A DNA stretch of 19,557 nucleotides from Bacillus pseudomycoides DSM 12442 (GTDB taxonomy: Bacteria; Bacillota; Bacilli; Bacillales; Bacillaceae_G). Where the stretch lies: the NCBI RefSeq assembly GCF_000161455.1, contig NZ_CM000745.1, positions 5,252,555 to 5,272,111 of the forward strand, written 5' to 3'. The position numbers and the translations under genes are program-made. Shown here in pieces: positions 6,392 to 13,548 of the stretch (position 1 is the stretch's first letter; each line of letters begins with the position of its first letter). The notes under the pieces were generated by a model. That model did not search any database and was not told the origin of the DNA. It worked only from the letters and a program-made list of their open reading frames with translations.

Positions 6392-7357
6392 TTATTTAGA
6401 TAAATTTTTCACTACTTCTTTTAAAAATGCTGTTTTACTCCAAGCAGTACCACCTTGCGCGATTGGATCAACAGTATTTACAAATACTTTTTTATCTTTT
6501 ACGGCATTCATACTTTGCCAAATTGGATTACTTTCTAATTCTTCTAACACTTTTGGTTTATCATTTTCGCTTGCCTCATATTGCAAGAATACATAATCTG
6601 GATTGACTTCAGCCAGTTTTTCTAAAGAAATTTTTTCTTGTGCTTTTACAGCTTTAATTTGTTCTGGAACAGTTAATCCTAAATCTTTATAAATTACAGG
6701 ATTGAAGTATACTCCTTCTGGATAAAGGTATAAGTTATTCGCTCTTAGTCTTATTACAAGCACCTTTTTATCTTTTAACTTATCTCCAATCTTTTCTTTT
6801 GCTTTTGCAGCATCAGCTTTATAATCTTTAATAATTTTTTCTGCTTTATCTTTTTTACCAGAAAGTTCTCCCATCAGCTTTAAATTATCTTCCCAATCTG
6901 TTGAAACATGTGATATTGGGAACGTTGGAGCTACCTTCGTAAACTTTTCACTGGCCTCTGGTGGGAATTTCGTACTAGATGTAATGACATCTGGTTTTAA
7001 TTGAAGTAATGTTTCAAAATTCGGTTGCATTTTCTCTCCGATAGATTTTGCACCTTCTAAATCTTTCGCAACGTTCGCTGGTAATTTTCCACCTATAGTA
7101 ATTGCTCCTACTGGTTTAATACCAAGTACCGCCGCATCCTCCATTGATTCTAAACTAGCAGTTACAATGTTCGTTACTTTCGCGGGTACTGTATATTCTT
7201 TTCCTAGATATGTAATCTTTCGTTTCTCATCTTTTTTCGTTTCAGTTGCTTTTGATTCTTGTTTTTGTTCTCCTGAACTTTTATCTGCACTGTTACATGC
7301 TGCAAGACCTACGCTTAATACTGTGACCATTCCTAGTGTAAATAATTTCTTATTCAT
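6392..7357 (-). CDS. feuA: Ferric-siderophore binding lipoprotein, FeuA ortholog
   Basis: This 321-residue lipoprotein has a signal peptide ending in the lipobox LAAC, so C21 becomes the lipidated N terminus, followed by a charged linker (22-47). It belongs to the periplasmic-binding-protein-like class III (FepB/FeuA) fold. Similarity to B. subtilis FeuA as I recall it is strong along the whole length, for example ASLESMEDA, GEKMQPN, YPEGVYFNP and VDPIAQGGTAWSK. FeuA holds ferric bacillibactin or enterobactin with a basic triad (K84, K105, R180 region); equivalents are K91 (GGKLP), K130 (SSTKFP) and R203/R205 (VIRLRANN). I start at ATG 7357, not the upstream frame opening at 7387, because the signal peptide begins there and GGAGAGGAG lies before it. 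First gene of the operon, under a Fur box 153 bases upstream. Confidence 0.93.
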   Translation of the reverse strand: MNKKLFTLGMVTVLSVGLAACNSADKSSGEQKQESKATETKKDEKRKITYLGKEYTVPAKVTNIVTASLESMEDAAVLGIKPVGAITIGGKLPANVAKDLEGAKSIGEKMQPNFETLLQLKPDVITSSTKFPPEASEKFTKVAPTFPISHVSTDWEDNLKLMGELSGKKDKAEKIIKDYKADAAKAKEKIGDKLKDKKVLVIRLRANNLYLYPEGVYFNPVIYKDLGLTVPEQIKAVKAQEKISLEKLAEVNPDYVFLQYEASENDKPKVLEELESNPIWQSMNAVKDKKVFVNTVDPIAQGGTAWSKTAFLKEVVKNLSK

Positions 7358-7510
7358 GTCTATAAATACTCCTCTCCAAATTTGCAATCTTTAAATATAG
7401 TATTTTAGTGAAATACTCTTTCCATGTATCCCCTTACAATACATCTATTTAAAATTAAAACTCATTTATTTCACTTCCCCTAATAATAAATTATCTTTTT
7501 CCTATCTATT

Positions 7511-7529
7511 GATAATGATTATCGTTATT
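7511..7529. promoter_or_regulatory. Fur box of the feu operon
   Basis: GATAATGATTATCGTTATT matches the 19-base Fur consensus at 17 of 19 positions. It lies upstream of the lipoprotein gene on the minus strand, and implies repression by iron-loaded Fur. The downstream minus-strand leader of about 150 bases contains no obvious second operator. Confidence 0.92.
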
Positions 7530-7597
7530 AAGTATATAGTTATAAATGAATTATTTCAAGAATGATTTGAAAAATTTTAACAAAACAAATAAAAAAA

Positions 7598-7629
7598 CAG
7601 TATCTATCCTTCATCCAAGATAGATACTG
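7598..7629. terminator. Bidirectional intrinsic terminator after the exoA remnant
   Basis: Eleven-base arms CAGTATCTATC (7598-7608) and GATAGATACTG (7619-7629) are flanked by an A-run on the left and a T-run on the right, so the element works in either direction. On the minus strand it starts 15 bases after the stop codon of the exoA remnant and separates it from the feu operon. Confidence 0.9.
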
Positions 7630-7643
7630 CTTTTTTATTTTTT

Positions 7644-7793
7644 CTAAAATTCCATATGTAATTCAACAGGACAATGATCTGACCCCATTACTTCACGATT
7701 GATTTTCGCATCCGCTTCCTCTAAGTATTCTATAAAACCACCTTTTGCAATAACTGCTCGTAAACCATTTACATTCCACGAAATAAATTTCAC
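7644..7793 (-). pseudogene. exoA: exoA (exonuclease III) remnant with in-frame internal deletion
   Basis: A 49-codon frame with GTG start and TAG stop joins the first and last parts of a bacterial exonuclease III (XthA/ExoA, normally about 250 residues). Residues 1-29 carry the N-terminal motif VKFISWNVNGLRAV with the catalytic asparagine N7; residues 30-49 carry the C-terminal motif GSDHCPVELH, with the catalytic D39-H40 pair. Everything between is missing, including the conserved Glu (QE.K motif) and the middle catalytic residues, so repair activity is not expected. The junction falls at EADA/DAKIN, where both ends would read Asp-Ala, consistent with deletion through a short direct repeat. 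GAGGGGG lies eight bases before the GTG and a terminator follows, so the remnant may still be expressed as a small peptide. Confidence 0.88.
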
Positions 7794-7926
7794 TTTTTGT
7801 TCCCCCTCTTGATGTCATAGCATTAATACTCGCCTCATATTTTTATTTTCTGCTTACATGCTAACACAAAATAAAGAGACTATCATTTTTTCACCTTTGT
7901 AATCTTGCTCTTACATTCGTAAATGC

Positions 7927-7955
7927 GTACATGTGTACTTCGTTCAGGGTATACT
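7927..7955 (+). promoter_or_regulatory. Candidate adaA promoter and Ada operator
   Basis: TATACT (7950-7955) is a good -10 about 20 bases before the adaA start. The -35 position reads GTACAT or similar, a poor match, as expected for an activator-dependent promoter. The inverted repeat GTACA-TG-TGTAC occupies 7927-7938, exactly over the -35 zone. Methylated AdaA is the natural candidate to bind here. Confidence 0.5.
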
Positions 7956-7974
7956 AATTTCGGAGGTGATCCAT

Positions 7975-8568
7975 ATGCAAAATGAGAAATTACAATTAGA
8001 AACAAGTGTAAATAATTTGACGGATGAACATTGGCAAGCCATTATACACAACGATTCTTCTTATGATGACAAATTTTTTTACGCTGTAAAGACAACTGGT
8101 ATTTTTTGCCGACCATCATGTAAATCTAGAACACCAAACAAAAATAATGTGCGAATTTTCCTCAATGCAAAACAAGCATTATCCGAAAGGTTTCGTCCGT
8201 GTAAACGTTGTAAGCCAAATGGAATCAAGTTACCTGATGAAGACTGGGTAACACAAATTACAGCGTATATCAATAAACATTATCGTGAAGCATTAACTCT
8301 CGAAATACTTGCAGATATGTGTCATGGCAGTCCTTATCATTTACAGCGTACTTTTAAGCGAATGAAAGGTATCACTCCACTAGAATATATACAACAAATA
8401 AGGGTTGCTAAAGCTATGCACTATCTTGCGGATACAAATCTAACAATTATGGAAATTGGTTTTACTGTGGGTATACCCAACACTGCACATTTTGCAACAT
8501 TATTTAAAAAGAAAACGGGATATACCCCTACTGAATATCGAAAAATGAATCCTATAAACGAGGTATAA
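7975..8568 (+). CDS. adaA: AdaA: methylphosphotriester-DNA methyltransferase and transcriptional activator
   Basis: The 197-residue protein combines the Ada zinc domain and an AraC-type DNA-binding domain. It repairs methylphosphotriesters by moving the methyl group to a zinc-bound cysteine, and the methylated form activates the adaptive response. The ligands C45, C49, C76 and C79 (FCRPSC and RPCKRC) have the same spacing as E. coli Ada C38, C42, C69 and C72; C45 is the acceptor. Two AraC helix-turn-helix units lie at about 95-190 (LTLEILADMCHGSPYHLQRT and LTIMEIGFTVGIPNTAHFAT). The O6-methylguanine domain of E. coli Ada is absent and encoded by the next gene, as in B. subtilis adaA-adaB. The start at 7975 is set by GGAGGTGAT four bases upstream; an earlier in-frame ATG at 7933 precedes the likely -10 and is unlikely. 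Confidence 0.96.
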   Translation: MQNEKLQLETSVNNLTDEHWQAIIHNDSSYDDKFFYAVKTTGIFCRPSCKSRTPNKNNVRIFLNAKQALSERFRPCKRCKPNGIKLPDEDWVTQITAYINKHYREALTLEILADMCHGSPYHLQRTFKRMKGITPLEYIQQIRVAKAMHYLADTNLTIMEIGFTVGIPNTAHFATLFKKKTGYTPTEYRKMNPINEV

Positions 8569-8572
8569 TAAC

Positions 8573-9094
8573 ATGGAAGCTAAAACAAACCAAATTATAT
8601 ATTGGACGCTATTTGTTCATGAAAATTGGCATATGTATATTGCCGCAACATCAACAGGATTATGCTTTGTAGGATCTCAACATCAAGCTTTTGAAGAATT
8701 AGCCACTTGGACGAAAAAACGTTTTCCGAAACATACTTTCGTTCAAGAACCCTTAAAGCTAGAACCGTATGTTCAAGAACTAGTAGAGTATCTAAAAAAA
8801 CAACGTGAAGTATTTACATGTCCTATTGACGTTCACGGAACGCCTTTCCAATTAACTGTTTGGAATACATTACGTGAAATTCCTTATGGAAAAACCTATT
8901 CCTACTCAGATATTGCACAGCTTATTCAAAAACCAAAATCAGCACGTGCTGTTGGTACCGCGATTGGAGCCAATCCTCTATTAATTACAATCCCTTGCCA
9001 TCGTGTGATTGGGAAGAATGGGAAATTATCTGGTTTTAGAGGTGGTTTAGCAATGAAAAAAGAATTGTTAACATTAGAAAAAATATTACTGTAG
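8573..9094 (+). CDS. ogt: O6-alkylguanine-DNA alkyltransferase (AdaB/Ogt)
   Basis: This 173-residue suicide enzyme transfers alkyl groups from O6-alkylguanine (and O4-alkylthymine) to its own cysteine. The active-site motif IPCHRVIG puts the acceptor at C142. The helix-turn-helix that holds DNA includes SARAVGTAIGANPL (about 123-136) with the arginine finger, and GKLSGFRGGL follows the active site. Length is typical. The gene begins four bases after the adaA stop, with GAGGT at the end of adaA as ribosome binding site, so the two are co-transcribed and probably translationally coupled. It corresponds to adaB of the B. subtilis ada operon. Confidence 0.95.
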   Translation: MEAKTNQIIYWTLFVHENWHMYIAATSTGLCFVGSQHQAFEELATWTKKRFPKHTFVQEPLKLEPYVQELVEYLKKQREVFTCPIDVHGTPFQLTVWNTLREIPYGKTYSYSDIAQLIQKPKSARAVGTAIGANPLLITIPCHRVIGKNGKLSGFRGGLAMKKELLTLEKILL

Positions 9095-9104
9095 GTGGTT
9101 GAAA

Positions 9105-10208
9105 ATGAAGAATGTTACAATTCCTCTTGAATGGGATGCTCCTTATTTTATAGGTAACAAAACAACGAAAAACTACTGCTTCCCTTGGTGCGAACAAAAA
9201 CAGTCTCCAAGAAACAATCGAAAATTTAAATCTAGAAAAGAAGCGGAACAAACTGGTTATCAGCCTTGTAAAAATTGTTGTCCTGAGCTTCCATATACAG
9301 CGTGGAAAGATGAAAATGACAGCATAACATTAATTGTTCCGAAAGAATTTAGCTTTAAACAAAATTCACACTATCTTTCACGTTCCAAAAATGAATGTAT
9401 GTTTCACATTGAAAATAATAAAATTTATAGAGTCATTCCGATTGAGGGAGAAAACCCATTAATCGAGACAAGTGTAAATGATGAGGGGAACATCCATGTT
9501 CGCTTTTTAGGTGGTGAGACGCCACCTGAGAAATGGGTTCGCGCTACAGTAGCGAGATATGTAAGAGAATGGTTTGATTTAGATACGGATCTAACTCCAT
9601 TTTACGATTTAGCAAAAGACGATGTACTTCTGTCTACACCAATCAACGAATATTACGGACTCCGTAATATGGGAATCCCTGATTTATTTGAGGCACTATG
9701 TTGGGGTATTCTTGGTCAACAAATTAATCTCACATTTGCATATACGTTAAAAAGACGATTTGTTGAATCCTTCGGCGAACATATCGAATGGAATGGACAG
9801 AAATATTGGATATTCCCATCACCAGAGGTCATCGCAAATCTAACAGTAAAAGATCTAACAGAATTAAAAATGACTACGAGGAAATGTGAATATCTTATTG
9901 GTGTCGCAAAACTCATTACACAAGGCAACTTAAGTAAAGAATCGTTCATAAAAAGCAACCTAAAAGATGCTGAGAAAACATTAACCGACATACGTGGTAT
10001 TGGACCATGGACAGCAAATTATATTTTAATGCGTTGTCTAAGATTCCCTTCCGCTTTTCCAATTGATGATGTTGGCCTACATAATGTGATCAAACTTTTA
10101 ACAGGATCAGATCATAAACCAACAAAAAAAGAAATAAGAGAGTATGCTTCAGCATGGAAGAATTGGGAATCCTATGCGACCTTTTATTTATGGCGAGTTC
10201 TGTATTAA
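9105..10208 (+). CDS. alkA: AlkA-type 3-methyladenine DNA glycosylase with N-terminal Ada-like zinc domain
   Basis: The 367-residue protein has an HhH-GPD base-excision domain in its C-terminal half: helix-hairpin-helix IRGIGPWTANYIL and then FPIDD, where D322 is the likely catalytic aspartate (E. coli AlkA D238). GILGQQINL near residue 205 is also typical. It removes 3-alkyladenine and related damage. Residues 15-60 are extra compared with E. coli or B. subtilis AlkA (about 280-300 residues): NKTTKNYCFPWC and QPCKNC give C25, C29, C55 and C58, almost the spacing of the Ada zinc site (4, 26, 3 against 4, 27, 3), so a zinc-binding Ada-like domain is likely. Start at 9105 is chosen because AGGTGG lies six bases before it; a TTG at 9099 touches that site. 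It follows ogt by ten bases as the third gene of the repair operon. Confidence 0.93.
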   Translation: MKNVTIPLEWDAPYFIGNKTTKNYCFPWCEQKQSPRNNRKFKSRKEAEQTGYQPCKNCCPELPYTAWKDENDSITLIVPKEFSFKQNSHYLSRSKNECMFHIENNKIYRVIPIEGENPLIETSVNDEGNIHVRFLGGETPPEKWVRATVARYVREWFDLDTDLTPFYDLAKDDVLLSTPINEYYGLRNMGIPDLFEALCWGILGQQINLTFAYTLKRRFVESFGEHIEWNGQKYWIFPSPEVIANLTVKDLTELKMTTRKCEYLIGVAKLITQGNLSKESFIKSNLKDAEKTLTDIRGIGPWTANYILMRCLRFPSAFPIDDVGLHNVIKLLTGSDHKPTKKEIREYASAWKNWESYATFYLWRVLY

Positions 10209-10220
10209 ATTCTTCAGCAC

Positions 10221-10265
10221 AACAATAGATAGGTTCATTTCAATAAATAAAACCCATCTATTGTT
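10221..10265 (+). terminator. Possible terminator of the ada operon
   Basis: Arms AACAATAGATAGG (10221-10233) and CCATCTATTGTT (10254-10265) pair with one bulged base around a 20-base loop. Only TCATATTATA follows, with no clean T-run, so the terminator would be weak. Confidence 0.4.
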
Positions 10266-10369
10266 CATATTATAAAGTGAAACCAGGAATTATATTCCCT
10301 ACTGATATCTACTAACGTGAGAATGCCAAATGCAATTACAAGTAAGTATATCATTGAGCAATTAAAAAG

Positions 10370-10403
10370 AAATTCAGATAGTCTTTTTTCACTACCTGGA
10401 TTT
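10370..10403 (-). terminator. Intrinsic terminator of pepT
   Basis: On the minus strand CAGGTAGT and ACTATCTG (10398-10391 and 10382-10375) form an eight-pair stem with one G-U, loop GAAAAAAG, followed by AATTTCTTTTTAATT. It starts seven bases after the pepT stop codon. Confidence 0.7.
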
Positions 10404-10405
10404 TT

Positions 10406-11638
10406 TTATGCCTGCTCTTCAAATAATCGTGCTATTTCTATAATAACCTGAACAGCTTTTTCCATATTATCTACAGAAACGTATTCAAATTTACCGTGAT
10501 AGTTTTCCCCACCAGTAAAAATGTTTGGCGTCGGCAAGCCCATATATGATAATTGAGAGCCATCGGTCCCCCCGCGGATTGGTTGAATATTTGGTTCAAT
10601 ATCTAGAGTTTTCATCGCTTCATACGCAATATCAACAATTTCCCTGACCGGTTCAATTTTCTCAAGCATATTGTAATACTGATCATTCATCTCAAGAATG
10701 ATATTTTCTTCACCATATTTTTCTTTCATCTGTTTCGTAATATTCGTGATTGCATTTTTACGAGTCTCGAAGTTATCACGATCAAAATCTCGAATAATGT
10801 AATGAACTTTATTTTTCTCAACATCACCATTTATAGAAATAAGATGATAGAAACCTTCATACCCCTCTGTATATTCAGGTGCCTCTTCTACTGGTAACTT
10901 CGCATGAAACTCCATCGCTAACTTACTTGCATTTAGCATTTTATTTTTTGCTGTTCCAGGATGCGTATTATTTCCTTTAAAAGTAAGTTTTGCACTTGCA
11001 GCATTGAAGCTCTCATACTCCAATCCTCCAAGCGGACCTCCGTCCATTGTATAAGCAAAAGATGCTCCAAAAGCTTTCACATCAAAGTGAGATGGTCCCC
11101 GACCGATTTCTTCATCAGGCGTAAATGCCACTCTAATCTTTCCATGTTTAATTTGTGGGTTATGTAATAAATAATTCATAGCCGTCATAATTTCTGTAAG
11201 GCCTGCTTTATCATCTGCACCAAGAAGTGTTGTTCCATCCGTCGTAATCAGGGTATGCCCTTTATATGATGGCAGTTCTGGAAACTGCTCTGGTGTTAAA
11301 ACAACATTCAATTCCTGATTTAATGTAATTGCCTTCCCATCAAAATCCTCATGAATTTGCGGTTTCACATTCTTTCCTGTAAAATCAGTTGCTGTATCTA
11401 AATGAGCTAAAAAACCAATTACAGGAACATCCTTTTCCGTATTGGCAGGAAGCGTTGCCATGACATATCCATTTTCATCCATCGTTACTTCTGTCAAACC
11501 AATTTTCTTTAATTCTTCAACTAGTAATTTTCCAAACTCAATTTGCCCCGGTGTTGATGGTACTGTATGACTTTCTTCATTCGATTGTGTATCTACCTTC
11601 ACATATCTTGTAAATCTTTCTATAAGCTCTTGTTTCAA
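10406..11638 (-). CDS. pepT: Peptidase T (tripeptide aminopeptidase)
   Basis: This 410-residue cytoplasmic metallopeptidase of family M20B removes the N-terminal residue of tripeptides. Two-zinc site residues are visible: H79 and D81 (HLDTATDFTG), D142 (GADDKAG), E176/E177 (TPDEEIGRG, general base and ligand), D199 (TMDGG) and H381 (GENYHGKFE). These agree with the ligands of Salmonella PepT (H78, D140, E174, D196, H379). Length equals that of B. subtilis PepT. The start is TTG at 11638, nine bases after GGAG in AAAGGAGTG; no in-frame ATG is near. It is monocistronic, ended by its own terminator, and convergent with alkA. Confidence 0.95.
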   Translation of the reverse strand: MKQELIERFTRYVKVDTQSNEESHTVPSTPGQIEFGKLLVEELKKIGLTEVTMDENGYVMATLPANTEKDVPVIGFLAHLDTATDFTGKNVKPQIHEDFDGKAITLNQELNVVLTPEQFPELPSYKGHTLITTDGTTLLGADDKAGLTEIMTAMNYLLHNPQIKHGKIRVAFTPDEEIGRGPSHFDVKAFGASFAYTMDGGPLGGLEYESFNAASAKLTFKGNNTHPGTAKNKMLNASKLAMEFHAKLPVEEAPEYTEGYEGFYHLISINGDVEKNKVHYIIRDFDRDNFETRKNAITNITKQMKEKYGEENIILEMNDQYYNMLEKIEPVREIVDIAYEAMKTLDIEPNIQPIRGGTDGSQLSYMGLPTPNIFTGGENYHGKFEYVSVDNMEKAVQVIIEIARLFEEQA

Positions 11639-12139
11639 ATTATTTCACTCCTTTTTCATGAACCTCTCTTTATTATAATCCTCATGGTGAAATTTTTTAA
11701 AGTTTTTGACTGTAACCATGTCGTTTTTTCATTACTTTTAGTATTTCGCCCCCATTAAAAAGCGTATGTTCTCCCTTGTTTGAAGATATAAAAATATATA
11801 CTTTCCTCTTAAAATAGTAACAGATCTTATATAGATTTTTTTACTGTAAGTACAAACCAATACATTATCCCTATTTATAAAATCAAAAATATTCATTTTA
11901 CTAATGAATGATATTTACATAATATACAAACTAACAAATAGCTTGAAATAAGTATATTATCAATAGTACTCGTCTGTTCACTGATAACAACCCCTATATT
12001 AAAAGTAGTTTCACCTTTTGATTACTACACACACATAAAAACTAAAATTATTCATTTTCATTAAAAAGAAGAAATATTTGTATAATTAAATTTCCACATG
12101 TAATATACGTAATTATATATAATATTAGGGGGATTAAAG
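11639..12139. other. A/T-rich intergenic gap between pepT and the YczE-like gene
   Basis: About 500 bases without a convincing gene in any frame. It contains the divergent promoters of pepT and the following gene and short symmetries such as ATTCATT-ttact-AATGAAT (11891-11909). I see no tRNA, riboswitch fold or recognisable repeat element. Confidence 0.6.
12078..12106 (+). promoter_or_regulatory. Possible promoter of the YczE-like gene
   Basis: TTGTAT (12078-12083), a 17-base spacer and TAATAT (12101-12106) lie 34 bases before the start codon. The hexamers match the sigma-A consensus at three and four positions, so support is modest. Confidence 0.4.
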
Positions 12140-12784
12140 ATGGGACTCACACTCTTTCGGTATTTTCTTTTTTTCTTAGGGTTAACTTTCTTTGGACTCG
12201 GAAACGCCATTGCGGTAAAAGTTAAATTCCTTGGTCTGCATCCATGGGAAGTTCTGAATATGGCACTCTTTCAGCGATTCGGATGGACAATCGGCACATG
12301 GAGTGTTATATGCGGTTTATTTCTCGTTCTGGTTTCTTTAGTAGTAGATCCAAAATACATAAACGTAGGGACATTCTTAAATGCACTGCTAATCGGTCCT
12401 ATTATGGATTTTTTCTTGAGATTGAATATCCTTCCTCATGCTACTCAGTATTTATGGATAAATCTTCTTATTTTACTTGCTGGAATCATAATTACAGGCA
12501 TTGGAGGTGGCATGTATGTCGCCGCCGGAATTGGTGCAGGACCGCGGGATGGATTTATGCTTGCCATTTCGGATAAAACTGGATTATCTGTAAGTCGTGC
12601 TAGAATCATTGTGGAGAGTATTGTGCTTGTAATTGGATACATTCTAGGAGGTCCCGTTTTCATCGTAACATTCTTATACACTTTTATCCAAAGTCCAATA
12701 TTCCAGCAATCATTTAAAGCATTTCAAATGTTTTTAAATACTTTAGAGAGGAAAAAGAAAGACCACATTAGTGCGAATTTATAA
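12140..12784 (+). CDS. yczE: YczE-family integral membrane protein
   Basis: The 214-residue protein has five or six hydrophobic segments and the family hallmark GAGPRDGFML near residue 132, preceded by GIGGGMYVAAGIG. The N terminus, RYFLFFLGLTFFGLGNAIAV, and the HPWEVLN motif are also typical of YczE/YitT-type proteins. The B. subtilis homologue is 215 residues and lies beside sfp; a role in lipopeptide production has been reported in Bacillus but its biochemical function is unknown. Here there is no sfp or peptide synthetase gene nearby, so the context gives no function. AGGGGG lies seven bases before the ATG. A terminator follows closely. Confidence 0.85.
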   Translation: MGLTLFRYFLFFLGLTFFGLGNAIAVKVKFLGLHPWEVLNMALFQRFGWTIGTWSVICGLFLVLVSLVVDPKYINVGTFLNALLIGPIMDFFLRLNILPHATQYLWINLLILLAGIIITGIGGGMYVAAGIGAGPRDGFMLAISDKTGLSVSRARIIVESIVLVIGYILGGPVFIVTFLYTFIQSPIFQQSFKAFQMFLNTLERKKKDHISANL

Positions 12785-12809
12785 ATATATAAAACTTAAC
12801 AAAAATATA

Positions 12810-12848
12810 AGAGTCTATTTTGAAGACAGTATCATCAAAATAGACTCT
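12810..12848. terminator. Bidirectional intrinsic terminator
   Basis: Perfect 14-base arms AGAGTCTATTTTGA (12810-12823) and TCAAAATAGACTCT (12835-12848) with an 11-base loop; A- and T-rich flanks on both sides. It serves the YczE-like gene and the convergent VOC-family gene. Confidence 0.93.
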
Positions 12849-12913
12849 TTTTATATTTAAATTTTTAACGGGAAACTAGAACAAACGACCTCTTTTTTAT
12901 AAATATACTACTT

Positions 12914-13303
12914 TTATTTCTCTATATGCATGAGTACAATTCTCCACCCGTCAGGATCTTCTATTGTAATACCTTTTTCTTTCCAGTATGGATTTTCTGG
13001 TTCAACTTCATCATAACCCATCGCATGTAACCTGTTAGTTACTTTTTCAATCTCAGCTTTATGAGTCATATAAAACACCAGTAAGTTATCTTTTGTTGGA
13101 GCTGGACATGGACTGACGTTGATATGCCTTGTAAACTCTAAATGATATTCTACATCAGGTAATCCAAACATAACTCCATCATAACCTTCATGATTATGAA
13201 ACTCCCCTATCCGTTTTAAGCATAATCCTTCTTCATAAAATGCGATAACTTCTTCAAATTTAGCTGTCGGGCGTGCAATTCTAATTTGAACCCAATTCTT
13301 CAT
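12914..13303 (-). CDS. VOC-superfamily (glyoxalase-like) protein, YycE-like
   Basis: The 129-residue protein is a single vicinal-oxygen-chelate domain made of two beta-alpha-beta-beta-beta halves. Visible features are QIRIARPT at the first strand, EVIAFYEEGLCLK, the segment YHLEFTRH (53-60) supplying H54 and E56 as possible metal ligands, and the closing EDPDGWRIVL (115-124). This resembles the uncharacterised B. subtilis YycE. Substrate is unknown; glyoxalase, dioxygenase and fosfomycin-resistance proteins share the fold, and nothing here points to one of them. AAGGAG lies eight bases before the ATG. It is a single-gene unit. Confidence 0.85.
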   Translation of the reverse strand: MKNWVQIRIARPTAKFEEVIAFYEEGLCLKRIGEFHNHEGYDGVMFGLPDVEYHLEFTRHINVSPCPAPTKDNLLVFYMTHKAEIEKVTNRLHAMGYDEVEPENPYWKEKGITIEDPDGWRIVLMHIEK

Positions 13304-13548
13304 GCTTTTCTCTCCTTATATTTTTTATGCTCCTATCTGTTAATATAATCGAGTTCCACGTTTATTGAATCCCTCATTCGTATGAAGATGAAATAGTACA
13401 AAAGACTTATCGTGCTTATAGTAAAAAATATTACACTGTTTATGTCCCCCAAAAACAGTCCACATTTATTCAGAATATGTGTAATAAAATGATGGTAACC
13501 GTTCTATTAAACTATTTGTTGAAATTCATGTTAACAGGAGGAAATAAA

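Noticed and set aside
10265..10405. Minus-strand frame continuing past the pepT stop to 10265, including a 29-codon hydrophobic ORF from ATG at 10354
   Set aside because: There is no ribosome binding site, the pepT terminator lies within the frame, and the length is too short to separate it from chance in A/T-rich DNA.
11639..12139. Hidden RNA gene or mobile repeat in the 500-bp gap
   Set aside because: I found no tRNA-like cloverleaf, no terminator-capped transcript and no long terminal inverted repeats.
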